Source of the DNA: Paenibacillus sp. MAHUQ-63 | GTDB taxonomy: Bacteria > Bacillota > Bacilli > Paenibacillales > NBRC-103111 | Assembly (NCBI RefSeq): GCF_028765165.1 | Contig: NZ_JARADB010000003.1 | Span: 1,188,042-1,252,041, forward strand | Direction: 5' to 3' | DNA: 64,000 bases | Part shown: positions 51,187 to 64,000 of the stretch, one piece after another | Numbering within the stretch: position 1 is the first letter of the stretch | Layout of the letters: every line of letters starts with the position of its first letter | Translations under genes and position numbers: made by a program | Notes under the pieces: generated by a model | The model's input: the letters and a program-made list of their open reading frames with translations, nothing else | Told to the model about the DNA's origin: nothing | Databases searched by the model: none

Positions 51187-52800
51187 TTGCACTTTTGGAT
51201 CTCCACATGTACTCATGGTGGTCAACCCTCCCACATCTCGCAGAGTCTACGCTCCCTCATTCCTTCATTCAACCTGTCCATGAGGTGGAGGTCAGATATG
51301 CTGCCCGACAGGATCTTTGTCCGTAAGTTTAGTGCCTTTCCGACTCATCCGTGCTTCTTGTTATCTTGCTGTGCTTTGGTCATCAACATAAAAAGCGATC
51401 ATTAAGCTGCTTGTGGTATCTCCGTAAATCGAGGGATATCCTGAATCATCTTCTCTTCACTAAACTCATGGCACTTCTGCAAGATACCGAAAAGAATGCG
51501 TATGAGTTTGTTACATAACGCGATGAGAGACTGCATCTTCTTTAATGGATTCACAGGCCGTTTCGTGTAATACTCGTGTAGGGTTCGAAAGGCTGCATTT
51601 TTAGCGACTAGCGGCATTATCACTCTAAAGAGCAGAGCACGAAGGCGTTTCCTGCCTCTCTTTGTGATCCTGGTTTGTCCTATATGTGTGCCGGATGAAT
51701 TTGTTTTCAAATTCAGTCCAGCAAGCTTTGTGATCTGTTTTGGATGACGGTACTGGTCAATGTCTCCTACCTCTGCTAAAAAGCCAGCGATCGTATCCCG
51801 GCCAATTCCTTTTATGGCCAATATTTGCTTCACATGAGGGATCTGCGCTAGCAGTTCATCTAACTTTACTTCCAATTCCTCAAGCTTGTTCTTAAGCCAT
51901 TCGTACTGTGTTAGCAACAACTTTAGCTCCATTTTAGCCAGCTCAGAACCTTGCTTGATACCAACAGAACAGCCGGCTGCTGCCTTTAGACTCTGTATTC
52001 GACCTAGACCAAGCCCACGCTTTGCAGCCTCCCTTAAATGCTGCAGCAACGTCTCGTCTGGCACAGAAACAAGCTCATATGGCAGTAGATTGAGGCTTAG
52101 CATCTGGATGGCAGACTTGCACTCCCAGTCCTTAAATACCGTCAGAAACTCTGGAAAATACCGATCTAGCCAATTATGGACACGTAATTGTACAACACAA
52201 AGGTCAGTTGTCAGGTGCTCGCGAATTTTCATGGCTTCCCTCAGTTCGCCATAAACACCTTGAGGAAGGCTCGGTACAGCGTATCTCCCGTCTTTGACCA
52301 ACTGTGCGATAACTTTTGCGTCCTTAATGTCATTCTTTGTTGGGGAATTGTCATCTAATTCTTTACTTTTCTTTACGTATAGTGGGTTCACTACGCCGTA
52401 TTTTACTTGCTCTTCTTCAAGAAAATGGGCTAGGTTTAGCCAGTAGTGACCCGTTGGTTCCATACCAACTATAACGTCCTTGAGCCCTTGCTCCGCCGCA
52501 ATCTTCCTAAACCAGCTCACAAATAATTCAAAGCCTTCTCGATTATTTTCAAACGTGAGTGGCTTCCCGAACTCGACCCCGCGGAAGTCTTGAGCTCGCG
52601 CCACATGTCTAAACTTTGCGATGTCGACTCCGATAATTAAGGTAGAAAAAGTGATTTGATTAATTCGTTCATTTTGAGTAGAATGCATGTTGTAGTCTCC
52701 TTTGGTTTTGTTTTTGGATCCGACGCTGGCCAGCATCAGGGATCCCTAAACATCATACCAAGGAGTCTTTTTATTTCTCAAATCTCGTATTTCCTCATAA
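51187..52800 (-). mobile_element. IS110-family insertion sequence (approximate limits)
   Basis: One IS110-type transposase is flanked by about 215 nt of gene-free sequence downstream (51187-51401) and about 110 nt upstream. The upstream part folds around GGATCC...GGATCC with a GCTGGCCAGC core. IS110 elements lack long terminal inverted repeats, so exact ends cannot be set by eye. In this family a non-coding end encodes the bridge RNA that guides recombination; either flank could do so here. Confidence 0.6.
51402..52688 (-). CDS. IS110 family transposase (DEDD recombinase)
   Basis: The 428-residue protein has an N-terminal RuvC-like DEDD domain (LIIGVDIAKFRHVARAQDF, VGMEPTGHYWLNLA and SPTKNDIKDAKVIAQLV) and the C-terminal transposase-20 domain (LAIKGIGRDTIAGFLAEVGD, ITKLAGLNLKTNSSGTHIGQ, RITKRGRKRLRALLFRVI), where the serine of the NSSG segment is the expected nucleophile. 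It appears intact. AAAGGAG points to the ATG at 52688; the frame opens further upstream. It lies within array B, next to a solo repeat core. Confidence 0.9.
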   Translation of the reverse strand: MHSTQNERINQITFSTLIIGVDIAKFRHVARAQDFRGVEFGKPLTFENNREGFELFVSWFRKIAAEQGLKDVIVGMEPTGHYWLNLAHFLEEEQVKYGVVNPLYVKKSKELDDNSPTKNDIKDAKVIAQLVKDGRYAVPSLPQGVYGELREAMKIREHLTTDLCVVQLRVHNWLDRYFPEFLTVFKDWECKSAIQMLSLNLLPYELVSVPDETLLQHLREAAKRGLGLGRIQSLKAAAGCSVGIKQGSELAKMELKLLLTQYEWLKNKLEELEVKLDELLAQIPHVKQILAIKGIGRDTIAGFLAEVGDIDQYRHPKQITKLAGLNLKTNSSGTHIGQTRITKRGRKRLRALLFRVIMPLVAKNAAFRTLHEYYTKRPVNPLKKMQSLIALCNKLIRILFGILQKCHEFSEEKMIQDIPRFTEIPQAA

Positions 52801-52803
52801 TAG

Positions 52804-52826
52804 GAATGCTGCCCGTTAGGTTAAGG
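52804..52826 (+). repeat. Solo repeat core site next to the IS110 element
   Basis: GAATGCTGCCCGTTAGGTTAAGG matches the left core of the interspersed repeat without hairpin or right end. The IS end is within about 30 nt, so the copy may have been cut by the IS or have recombined. Confidence 0.6.
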
Positions 52827-52874
52827 AGCTACCCCTGATTTATCGACAATCCAGCCTAATCTTGTTTGTTTAAC

Positions 52875-53096
52875 TTAAATATAACTCGAACTTAGATCAC
52901 TAGCATAGAATAAGTATCCTTCGGATCCCCTTTTTTCTTTATTTTCCAATTCGGTTGTAACTGCAAGTAACGGATGTCCAGTAAGTAAGATGTGTTTTCT
53001 TACTTCAATATTTGCTGAAGGAGAAGGAAAAAAGCAAAATAGTATAACTAGTCCTAAAATTGTTATGTAAATTACACGCCCTTTTTTGCTCACCAT
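52875..53096 (-). CDS. Small secreted or membrane-anchored protein
   Basis: The 73-residue protein begins MVSKKGRVIYITILGLVILF, a hydrophobic signal or anchor ending near CFFPSPSAN, and then has about 45 polar residues. GGGGTTGATA precedes the ATG at 53096. No family is recognised. It lies between a solo repeat core and a full repeat copy in array B. Confidence 0.45.
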   Translation of the reverse strand: MVSKKGRVIYITILGLVILFCFFPSPSANIEVRKHILLTGHPLLAVTTELENKEKRGSEGYLFYASDLSSSYI

Positions 53097-53162
53097 TATC
53101 AACCCCAGTTTCAGTATTAATAAATCGATCTCCGAGAGGAAAGCATTTAATGTCTATTAAAA

Positions 53163-53243
53163 ATGACGTTAAAGATAAAAGAACTAGCCACCGCTTGCGG
53201 CGATCTACTCTCTTCTTTCAACTATCGTTCTCCGATAGCTGAA
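53163..53243 (+). repeat. Interspersed hairpin repeat, diverged copy
   Basis: The arms AAGAACTAGCC and GGCGATCTACTCTCTT pair imperfectly. The right end CAACTATCGTTCTCCGATAG is conserved. The left core (TGACGTTAAAGATAAAAG) is degraded. Confidence 0.6.
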
Positions 53244-53891
53244 CCTCTTCTTTTCAAATCATTCTTGGCTACGTCCAATGCAACGGCTATCTTAATCTGA
53301 TTTGTTTTACTGAGTCCCTTAATCAAATGCTCTAATGGGCATACTTCAACTATTGGATCTATTAAGCTTAACCTCCTGTTGCACACTATAAGACTTTAAC
53401 AGAAGCAATTTCCTTCCCAGCCTATCCGCTGACAAGAAGATGCCAAGACTGCATGATCGATTCGACAAGCCCAAATACAGTTGTAGTTATTCCACGAATT
53501 TTATCCACAAAGCAACATTTGAGTCCTCGCAACGGTGACAATCAGTTTATGACTCTTTCCTACGTTGAATACCTAACGCATACCGCCACTTTGCGCCGAT
53601 TCCCAACCCCTTCTGACTTATTGCAGCTATCTCCGTAGCGAATGGTACAGATCTGGATGCAACATTACTGCCCGGATTGATTGATGGCACGGCAATCACC
53701 GCTCCGGGTGGTCATTCGGATCGATGAACTCAGAAATGTAATTATTTTAGGCAATGCTTTTTTGGCATATTTGATATGCCTGTAAAGTCTTTCTTTCGCC
53801 TCTTTATCTACATGCCAATCGCTTGATATGGAATGGATAAATCATTAAACTTCTGTGTGCTGTCAAAAAAGATATTCAATAGTTATTTAAA

Positions 53892-53915
53892 AGGCTGTCG
53901 ATTTCTCGACAGCCT
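53892..53915 (-). terminator. Terminator of the acetyltransferase gene at 53927
   Basis: AGGCTGTCG and CGACAGCCT pair around ATTTCT; on the minus strand TTTTAAATAACT follows. Confidence 0.8.
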
Positions 53916-53926
53916 GGACAGAAGAA

Positions 53927-54370
53927 TTACTTCTGCTGTTCATTGTATTTCAAATGTAAAATGGGGTAAGGGCGGCCTGCTCCATCCGTCAAATCTTCAC
54001 CGATTATTCCGAAGCCGCTTTTTAAGTAAAACCTTGTCGCATTCTCATTTTGTTTATTCACATCAACGGACGTGATCCCAAAACCATTGATGCATATTTG
54101 CATAATTTGTTTCCCATACCCTTTGCCAATTTTATCGGGATCGAGAAATAGTGCTTCCAAGTGATTTTCATTGATGGCGGTAAATCCAATGATAGAGTCT
54201 TCGATATACCAGAGACGTACATCAAGATGAGGAAAATACATGGGTAATTCTTTTTTGATTTCCTCTTTATCCTTAAAATTCAAAAAATGATGAGTGGCCA
54301 TTACCGATCTTTCCCAAAGATTTATAATAATATCATAGTCATTATCGGTTGCTTTTCTGTTTTGTATCAT
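53927..54370 (-). CDS. GNAT family N-acetyltransferase (YjaB-like)
   Basis: The 147-residue protein starts MIQNRKATDNDYDIIINLWE and has LFLDPDKIGKGYGKQIMQIC (acetyl-CoA loop) and NKQNENATRFYLKSGFGIIG. The WERSVMATHHFL segment near the start is characteristic of the YjaB-like group. The acceptor is unknown. AAAAGGAGC precedes the ATG. A short upstream frame of 21 codons (MKTYINWRYTIIIFKNVMKG) ends just before it and may be a gene stub. It belongs to array B. Confidence 0.85.
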   Translation of the reverse strand: MIQNRKATDNDYDIIINLWERSVMATHHFLNFKDKEEIKKELPMYFPHLDVRLWYIEDSIIGFTAINENHLEALFLDPDKIGKGYGKQIMQICINGFGITSVDVNKQNENATRFYLKSGFGIIGEDLTDGAGRPYPILHLKYNEQQK

Positions 54371-54505
54371 TTCGTTCTGCTCCTTTTTCTTATTAATTTA
54401 TCACGCTCCTTTCATCACATTTTTGAAGATGATGATCGTATATCTCCAATTGATATATGTCTTCATGCTTACCACTCTTTTCGGAATTATATTAATCGAT
54501 TTACA

Positions 54506-54557
54506 ATCGCGGCGATCTGTCCCTTGTTTTTGCACTATCGTCTCCCGATAGCGTAAT
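54506..54557 (+). repeat. Interspersed repeat, right half only
   Basis: It begins TCGCGGCGATCTGTCCCTTG and ends CACTATCGTCTCCCGATAGC, identical over nearly its whole length to the half copy at 50329, including the break point at the hairpin apex. Confidence 0.8.
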
Positions 54558-54587
54558 GAACTCTGTCGGATGCCACTGAATCTCATT

Positions 54588-54896
54588 TTACAAAAATCCA
54601 TCCTCGGGTTCACCAACATTAAAACCTAATACTTTTGTTGCTTCCGATTTAAAACTTTCAATCCAAGAATTCCAGTCGCTATCATTCAGCTGTGCAAAGA
54701 ATGATAATCCACTTGGTTCGACTGAAGCATAAATAAATATGTCATTATCTTCTTGTCCAAACCAATAAGGAACTCCATTTTTATACCCTATCCATCCTGG
54801 CATACTTTCATATAAATTAGAAATTTTATTCCATATTTCGTCGGGTAGATAATACCAAATATTTAGATTGCAATTATGGGAGCTTTTATTAGTCAA
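54588..54896 (-). CDS. Hypothetical protein (102 residues), array B
   Basis: A TTG start behind GGGAGAATAAACA encodes a protein rich in Trp and acidic residues (IWYYLPDEIWNKISNLYESM, GWIGYKNGVPYWFGQEDNDI, GFNVGEPEDGFL end). No signal or membrane segment is visible. It resembles small immunity-like proteins in size and acidity, but no family can be named. It lies between a half repeat and a solo repeat core. Confidence 0.5.
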   Translation of the reverse strand: MTNKSSHNCNLNIWYYLPDEIWNKISNLYESMPGWIGYKNGVPYWFGQEDNDIFIYASVEPSGLSFFAQLNDSDWNSWIESFKSEATKVLGFNVGEPEDGFL

Positions 54897-54956
54897 TGTT
54901 TATTCTCCCTTATTCTGAGAGTTATACTAAATTCATTCTTGCTGTTGATGTCGTAG

Positions 54957-54981
54957 ATTATCTTGCCCTTTAGCTTAAAGC
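54957..54981 (+). repeat. Solo repeat core site
   Basis: TTATCTTGCCCTTTAGCTTA matches the left core of the copy at 27091 (TTATCCTGCCCTTTAGCTTA) in 19 of 20 positions, but no hairpin or right end follows; the next gene stops 12 nt on. Confidence 0.65.
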
Positions 54982-54992
54982 AATTGCTTTAT

Positions 54993-55256
54993 TCAAAAAT
55001 AACCTGGGGCTATTAAAGAAAGAAATATTGTTCCAATAAAAAAGTAAATTGTCGAAGCCATATACCCAAAGTTCTTTTTAAAAATTGCAACAAAAACAAC
55101 TGAAAGAAGAGGTATTGCCCAAACAAAACAAATCAAGTATTTCATTCCAAAATGTGCTGCTAATGAATTAATGTACATTGGAATTCCAAGCATTAACCAT
55201 AAAACAGAGAAAAAGAGTCCCACCATTATAGATGTAAGTAATTTAGGTTTTCCCAC
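54993..55256 (-). CDS. Small membrane protein (three segments)
   Basis: The 87-residue protein has three hydrophobic segments (SIMVGLFFSVLWLMLGIPM, LICFVWAIPLLSVVFVAIF and TIYFFIGTIFLSLIAPGYF). A GTG start at 55256 is chosen because AGGGGG lies 6 nt before it; another GTG five codons upstream is possible. No family is recognised. It lies between a solo core and a full repeat copy. Confidence 0.55.
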   Translation of the reverse strand: MGKPKLLTSIMVGLFFSVLWLMLGIPMYINSLAAHFGMKYLICFVWAIPLLSVVFVAIFKKNFGYMASTIYFFIGTIFLSLIAPGYF

Positions 55257-55316
55257 TAAATTCCCCCTCACTTCCTCTTCGTTAAAACTCTATACGATTC
55301 CATTACTTGGTAGTTG

Positions 55317-55413
55317 CGTTAATCTGCCCGTTACTTCAATGAAACAAGGGACAGCTACCTGGCGAGGCGATCTATCCCTTGTTTATGCACTATCGTTCAT
55401 AGTTAGCGGAATG
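55317..55413 (+). repeat. Interspersed hairpin repeat, full copy
   Basis: Left CTGCCCGTTACTTCAATGAA, arms AACAAGGGA and TCCCTTGTT, right GCACTATCGTTCATAGTTAG. Confidence 0.85.
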
Positions 55414-55458
55414 ATTTAAATCAATGCAACATCAACTTCAATCGAGAGGGAACTGCCC

Positions 55459-56340
55459 TTACACAAGCAAACGCTCATTTAAAAATCGATTATCCCTGAC
55501 GATTTTTCTTACCTTCTTCATCGTATCCGCGTGTTTGGGCACTCCAGCAATTCGGTCAAGCAACAGCCACCTCAGGCAGGCAAGCGCTTCAAAGATCCCC
55601 AACTCCGCCGTCGCCAGGGGCATTTCCTCTTGATATTTGTATAAAAACGTAAGGCTTTTGCTCTCGCTCAAATAGATACGCAGAAGCAGACAAGCCCATG
55701 ACAGATCGTATCTAGGATCCCCTAATTGCCCGTTCGTCCAGTCGATCACTGTGTATTGTCCATTCTCTTCTAGAATATTCCCTAAATTGAAATCGCCGTG
55801 AATCAACCTGTCCATTTTCATATCCGCGGAAGCGACGAGCCGGATCAGTTCCTCTTTCATCGCCGGAAACGCCTCGATCCCCTGGAAGAAATACTCAACA
55901 AAATCATACCTAGCTAGCGCCCTACCCTCCAATCCTTCCGGAGATAGCCGGTGAATGTCGGCAAAGGCAGCAGCAATTTTCTTAAAAATGCTCGGGTTCA
56001 CCTTCGTCACAGCAGTACCATGATAGAGGGTCAGCAGCACACTGTCCCCAGTTTTGGTCCGCCCATAGCCGATCGGCTCGGATACACTGATTCCTTGACG
56101 ACGAAGAGCTTTCAAAAGGCAATATTGACGTAGGACGTCGGGTTTCGAGTGTTTGTTCCACACCTTCAGTACAAAATGCTCTTCCCCTTTTGTGATCTTA
56201 ACCACATCTGCCTCAAACCCCGGTGAAAGCGGGACAAACGTCAGTTCAGCTCCTGAAATAACCAGATTGTTTAAAATTGGGTTTTGTTCATGCCATTCAA
56301 TATTCGCCAATGAGTCGTATATAGTTTTTCCTGCTATCAT
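55459..56340 (-). CDS. Aminoglycoside phosphotransferase/kinase family protein
   Basis: The 293-residue protein has the APH fold: a nucleotide-binding lobe with HFVLKVWNKHSKP, the catalytic loop IHGDFNLGNIL with its Asp, and the metal-binding TVIDWTNGQLGDPRYDLSWA. Such kinases phosphorylate aminoglycosides, homoserine, choline or other small alcohols, so a resistance role cannot be claimed. GAGGTGAGGT precedes the ATG. It lies between two full repeat copies in array B and is the largest intact gene there apart from the transposase. Confidence 0.85.
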   Translation of the reverse strand: MIAGKTIYDSLANIEWHEQNPILNNLVISGAELTFVPLSPGFEADVVKITKGEEHFVLKVWNKHSKPDVLRQYCLLKALRRQGISVSEPIGYGRTKTGDSVLLTLYHGTAVTKVNPSIFKKIAAAFADIHRLSPEGLEGRALARYDFVEYFFQGIEAFPAMKEELIRLVASADMKMDRLIHGDFNLGNILEENGQYTVIDWTNGQLGDPRYDLSWACLLLRIYLSESKSLTFLYKYQEEMPLATAELGIFEALACLRWLLLDRIAGVPKHADTMKKVRKIVRDNRFLNERLLV

Positions 56341-56389
56341 ACCTCACCTCTGGTTATTTACTCCTTCCAGGAAATTCAACATTTAGCCG

Positions 56390-56484
56390 CGTTATCCTGC
56401 CCGTTACTTCAATAAAACAGGGAGCAGCTGCCGGCCGTGGCAATCTACTCCCTTACTTTTGAACTAAAGTTCCCTGTTAGTTGA
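56390..56484 (+). repeat. Interspersed hairpin repeat, full copy
   Basis: Left TATCCTGCCCGTTACTTCAA, arms AGGGAGCAGCTGCCGG and the partly paired TACTCCCT, right GAACTAAAGTTCCCTGTTAG. It lies 8 nt from the recombinase remnant's stop. Confidence 0.85.
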
Positions 56485-56491
56485 AAAATTA

Positions 56492-56777
56492 TCATTTGAG
56501 TAGCGAACTGCGTAATTGTTGTTGCACCTGTCGTTTGACAAGAACATGCAGCGGCGCTGGTTCACCATCTTTCTTTTTTCGAGAAACGAATAACGGATCA
56601 TTGGAGAGATATTCGCCGCACTCGGCCAGATGTTCCCGGATTGCTTTAGCCGAAACATCGCCAATTGGGATTAAGGGTCTTGTTAGTTTTTCTTCTCGCA
56701 GTGGAACGATATGGGTCCCGAATCATCCTTTTCTCATCCAGCACATCCGAGATTCGCAGCTTGAGTAGATCGCTAAA
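56492..56777 (-). pseudogene. Tyrosine recombinase (phage-type integrase) remnant
   Basis: Reading on the minus strand, SDLLKLRISDVLDEK is followed, after a frame change near 56690, by VPLREEKLTRPLIPIGDVSA, then KAIREHLAECGEYLSNDPLF. This is the catalytic-domain start of tyrosine recombinases (usual text GLRISDLLxLxxxDV and REKKTGK...PI). The C-terminal part with the His-x-x-Arg and Tyr residues is missing, and the N-terminal arm domain is absent. It lies between two repeat copies. It may be the remains of the enzyme that moved cassettes, or of an unrelated element. Confidence 0.65.
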
Positions 56778-56790
56778 TTTAATTGAAAAG

Positions 56791-56852
56791 AAACAGCGGC
56801 GGACTATGACTTGAGGAAATTTGCCGCCGCTGCTTTTATTGAGCTAACAGTT
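56791..56852 (+). repeat. Interspersed hairpin repeat, degenerate copy (right border of array B)
   Basis: CAGCGGCGG and CCGCCGCTG form the hairpin, followed by TTATTGAGCTAACAGTTG, which resembles the right end TTATTGAGCTATAGTTCC. It could also act as a plus-strand terminator. Confidence 0.45.
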
Positions 56853-56937
56853 GCAAGGTAAGCATTTGTTGTCATCTCCAGCTTTTATCGGGCCAGAAAA
56901 CAAGTATTTAAAATCCACATTACCATAAGCAGGCATG

Positions 56938-62886
<5,949 letters not shown>

Positions 62887-62978
62887 TCAATCTGAAAAGA
62901 AATACATGTATATTACCATAGTAATTGCGAATAAAATGTTTAGGCTCCTTCCATTTTACTATAGCTCTATTCCCGTTT

Positions 62979-64000
62979 TTACTCATCTACTCTTCCTACG
63001 CTAAGGAGTAAGTAACCAGGAAACAAACTCTTCTCCTTAACTGATAGTCCCTCAAACCAGTCCCCAATCCATTTTTTCATAGGCTGTGCATCCGGAATAA
63101 AATCAAGAAAATCCAAACTATTCATAAACCCAATATCCGTCTCTTCCAATAAGGTAATTCCGCTTTCATCAAATTCTTTTTTTAAGGTCATTACAGGCTC
63201 TTCGGCGCCATACATCCAAGTGCCGTTACTTTCAGAGAAAGCTTTACCCACACGGTAAGGCAAGCATTTAGCATTAGGAACAAATACCAGAACAATCCCT
63301 CCTGGTTTCGTAACTCTAGCCATCTCCTTCAAAATTTTCACTTTCTCATTAAAAGGAAAGTGCTCCAACACCCCTGCATTCCAGGTGATATCAAAATCCC
63401 CATCAGAAACATCCATGTTACGGACATCGGATTGCACAAAACTTCCCGTTGCATCTATGTTTCGAAATGCTTCGCGGCTATTGTTTAGAGCCTTCTCTGA
63501 ATAATCCACTAGCGTCACATCAGCGCCTTCTTTTGCAAAACGCAAAGAAATTTTCCCTGTACCCGAGCCGGTCTCGATAAAGCTTTTACCTTTTACTCCT
63601 CCTTCAACGCGCTCAACAATGGCTTCAAAAATGATTTGACTCAAAGAGTCCCACTCATACGAAACATTTCCTGACCACAGTTGGTCCCACACCTCTTTTT
63701 GTTGTATATCCGACATGTTTTCATCCGCTCTTTTCATTAAGGGAATTTCGATAGACTCTTGAATGCAGTGAAGCTTCGCTAATTTCTTAATTCCGTAAGC
63801 CCCATATTGATTAAATAACCCCTCTTCATTCAAAGAGAAATCCAAATGTTTATCAGCTAATGACATCCGTTGAGCCATTGTGGCATGATAAACCCACGAT
63901 TGAAGATTGCATTTGGGTTTCCAGTTCATCCGGGTTCCCATATAATAATGATAACTTAAGAGCAAGCTATCATCCTCGTAGCCCTGTTTGCCTTTTAAAA
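62979..64000 (-). CDS. SAM-dependent methyltransferase domain protein, N-terminus beyond window
   Basis: The frame is open from the right edge to a stop at 62979. The visible C-terminal part has a class I methyltransferase domain with FIETGSGTGKISLRFAKEG (motif I), VTLVDYSEKALNNS and FDITWNAGVLEHFPF. Upstream of it, EDDSLLLSYHYYMGTRMNW and a Trp/Tyr-rich segment suggest another domain, possibly of a glycosyltransferase, that begins outside the window. The frame's first visible start-like codon (63965) lies inside this text and is probably not the start. Its position before the collagen-like gene suggests a role in decorating that protein; this is inference. Confidence 0.7.
   Translation of the reverse strand, partial: LKGKQGYEDDSLLLSYHYYMGTRMNWKPKCNLQSWVYHATMAQRMSLADKHLDFSLNEEGLFNQYGAYGIKKLAKLHCIQESIEIPLMKRADENMSDIQQKEVWDQLWSGNVSYEWDSLSQIIFEAIVERVEGGVKGKSFIETGSGTGKISLRFAKEGADVTLVDYSEKALNNSREAFRNIDATGSFVQSDVRNMDVSDGDFDITWNAGVLEHFPFNEKVKILKEMARVTKPGGIVLVFVPNAKCLPYRVGKAFSESNGTWMYGAEEPVMTLKKEFDESGITLLEETDIGFMNSLDFLDFIPDAQPMKKWIGDWFEGLSVKEKSLFPGYLLLSVGRVDE

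Larger units (their letters stand above)
53103..53926. other. Gene-poor stretch with degraded coding remnants
   Basis: Apart from the repeat at 53163 it holds a minus-strand frame at about 53236-53370 (CPLEHLIKGLSKTNQIKIAV, then ALDVAKNDLKRRG) behind a good AGGAGG site but with no usable start codon, and a plus-strand frame near 53620-53728 (ISVANGTDLDATLLPGLIDG). Both look like decayed genes of unknown family. Confidence 0.35.

Noticed and set aside
55459-56340. Antibiotic resistance gene call for the APH-type kinase
   Set aside because: The motifs define only the broad APH/choline kinase fold; substrate cannot be inferred and calling resistance would overreach.
62940-62985. Possible further repeat copy (ACTATAGCTC then TTCCCG)
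   Set aside because: Only short matches to the right end; no hairpin and no core.

Overview
The window looks like a chromosomal segment of a Paenibacillus-type, spore-forming Firmicute. The signs are strong AGGAGG-type ribosome binding sites, sigma-A-like promoters, an LplB/YtcP/lipoprotein sugar importer with a membrane-anchored AraC regulator, a CBO0543-type membrane protein, and an exosporium-like collagen protein. This assignment rests on gene content and was not tested by any search.

Layout. (1) 0-4.5 kb: the start of a ketopantoate-reductase-like gene divergent from a TetR regulator; a defective group II intron lodged inside an intergenic hairpin repeat; a truncated SUKH gene; an azoreductase divergent from its HxlR regulator. 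(2) 4.8-15.9 kb: a polysaccharide-use locus with a family 8 lyase (frameshifted near its 3' end), a divergent GH88 unsaturated glucuronyl hydrolase, two ABC permeases, a lipoprotein binding protein and a transmembrane AraC regulator. The lyase would cut an acidic polysaccharide outside the cell, the importer bring in the oligosaccharide, and GH88 remove the unsaturated uronate. (3) 15.9-21.5 kb: DoxX behind an Fnr/Crp-type site, a TetR remnant, a CBO0543-like protein, a sensor kinase and a MerR-SDR operon. (4) 21.8-28.0 kb: array A, about nine small accessory genes or gene pairs, all on the minus strand and separated by copies of one hairpin repeat. (5) 28.0-34.2 kb: a LacI-controlled operon with a three-part sugar importer and a sulfatase. 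(6) 34.4-49.3 kb: an organosulfur locus with three DszA/NtaA-like monooxygenases, a DszC-like protein, a fusion of a DszB/SsuA-like domain to a DszC-like domain, SsuD, a MetNIQ-type importer, an HpaB-like monooxygenase, an aldo/keto reductase and a TetR regulator. (7) 49.5-56.9 kb: array B, the same repeat with small minus-strand genes, a decayed sulfatase, an IS110-family element and a tyrosine-recombinase remnant. (8) 56.9-64 kb: a giant Gly-X-Thr collagen-like protein of about 1,960 residues and a methyltransferase that runs off the window.

The main observation beyond ordinary annotation is the repeat family. At least 20 full, half or single-site copies lie in one orientation. A full copy is about 80-95 bp: a central hairpin (often GGGAGCAG...CTGCTCCC) flanked by two direct repeats built on GCTAACGGG (read on the minus strand). 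Copies separate unrelated small genes that share one orientation, sit at the broken ends of several genes, host the group II intron and adjoin the recombinase remnant. This resembles an integron-like cassette array without a recognised integrase, but it could also be a passive repeat family with recombination around it.
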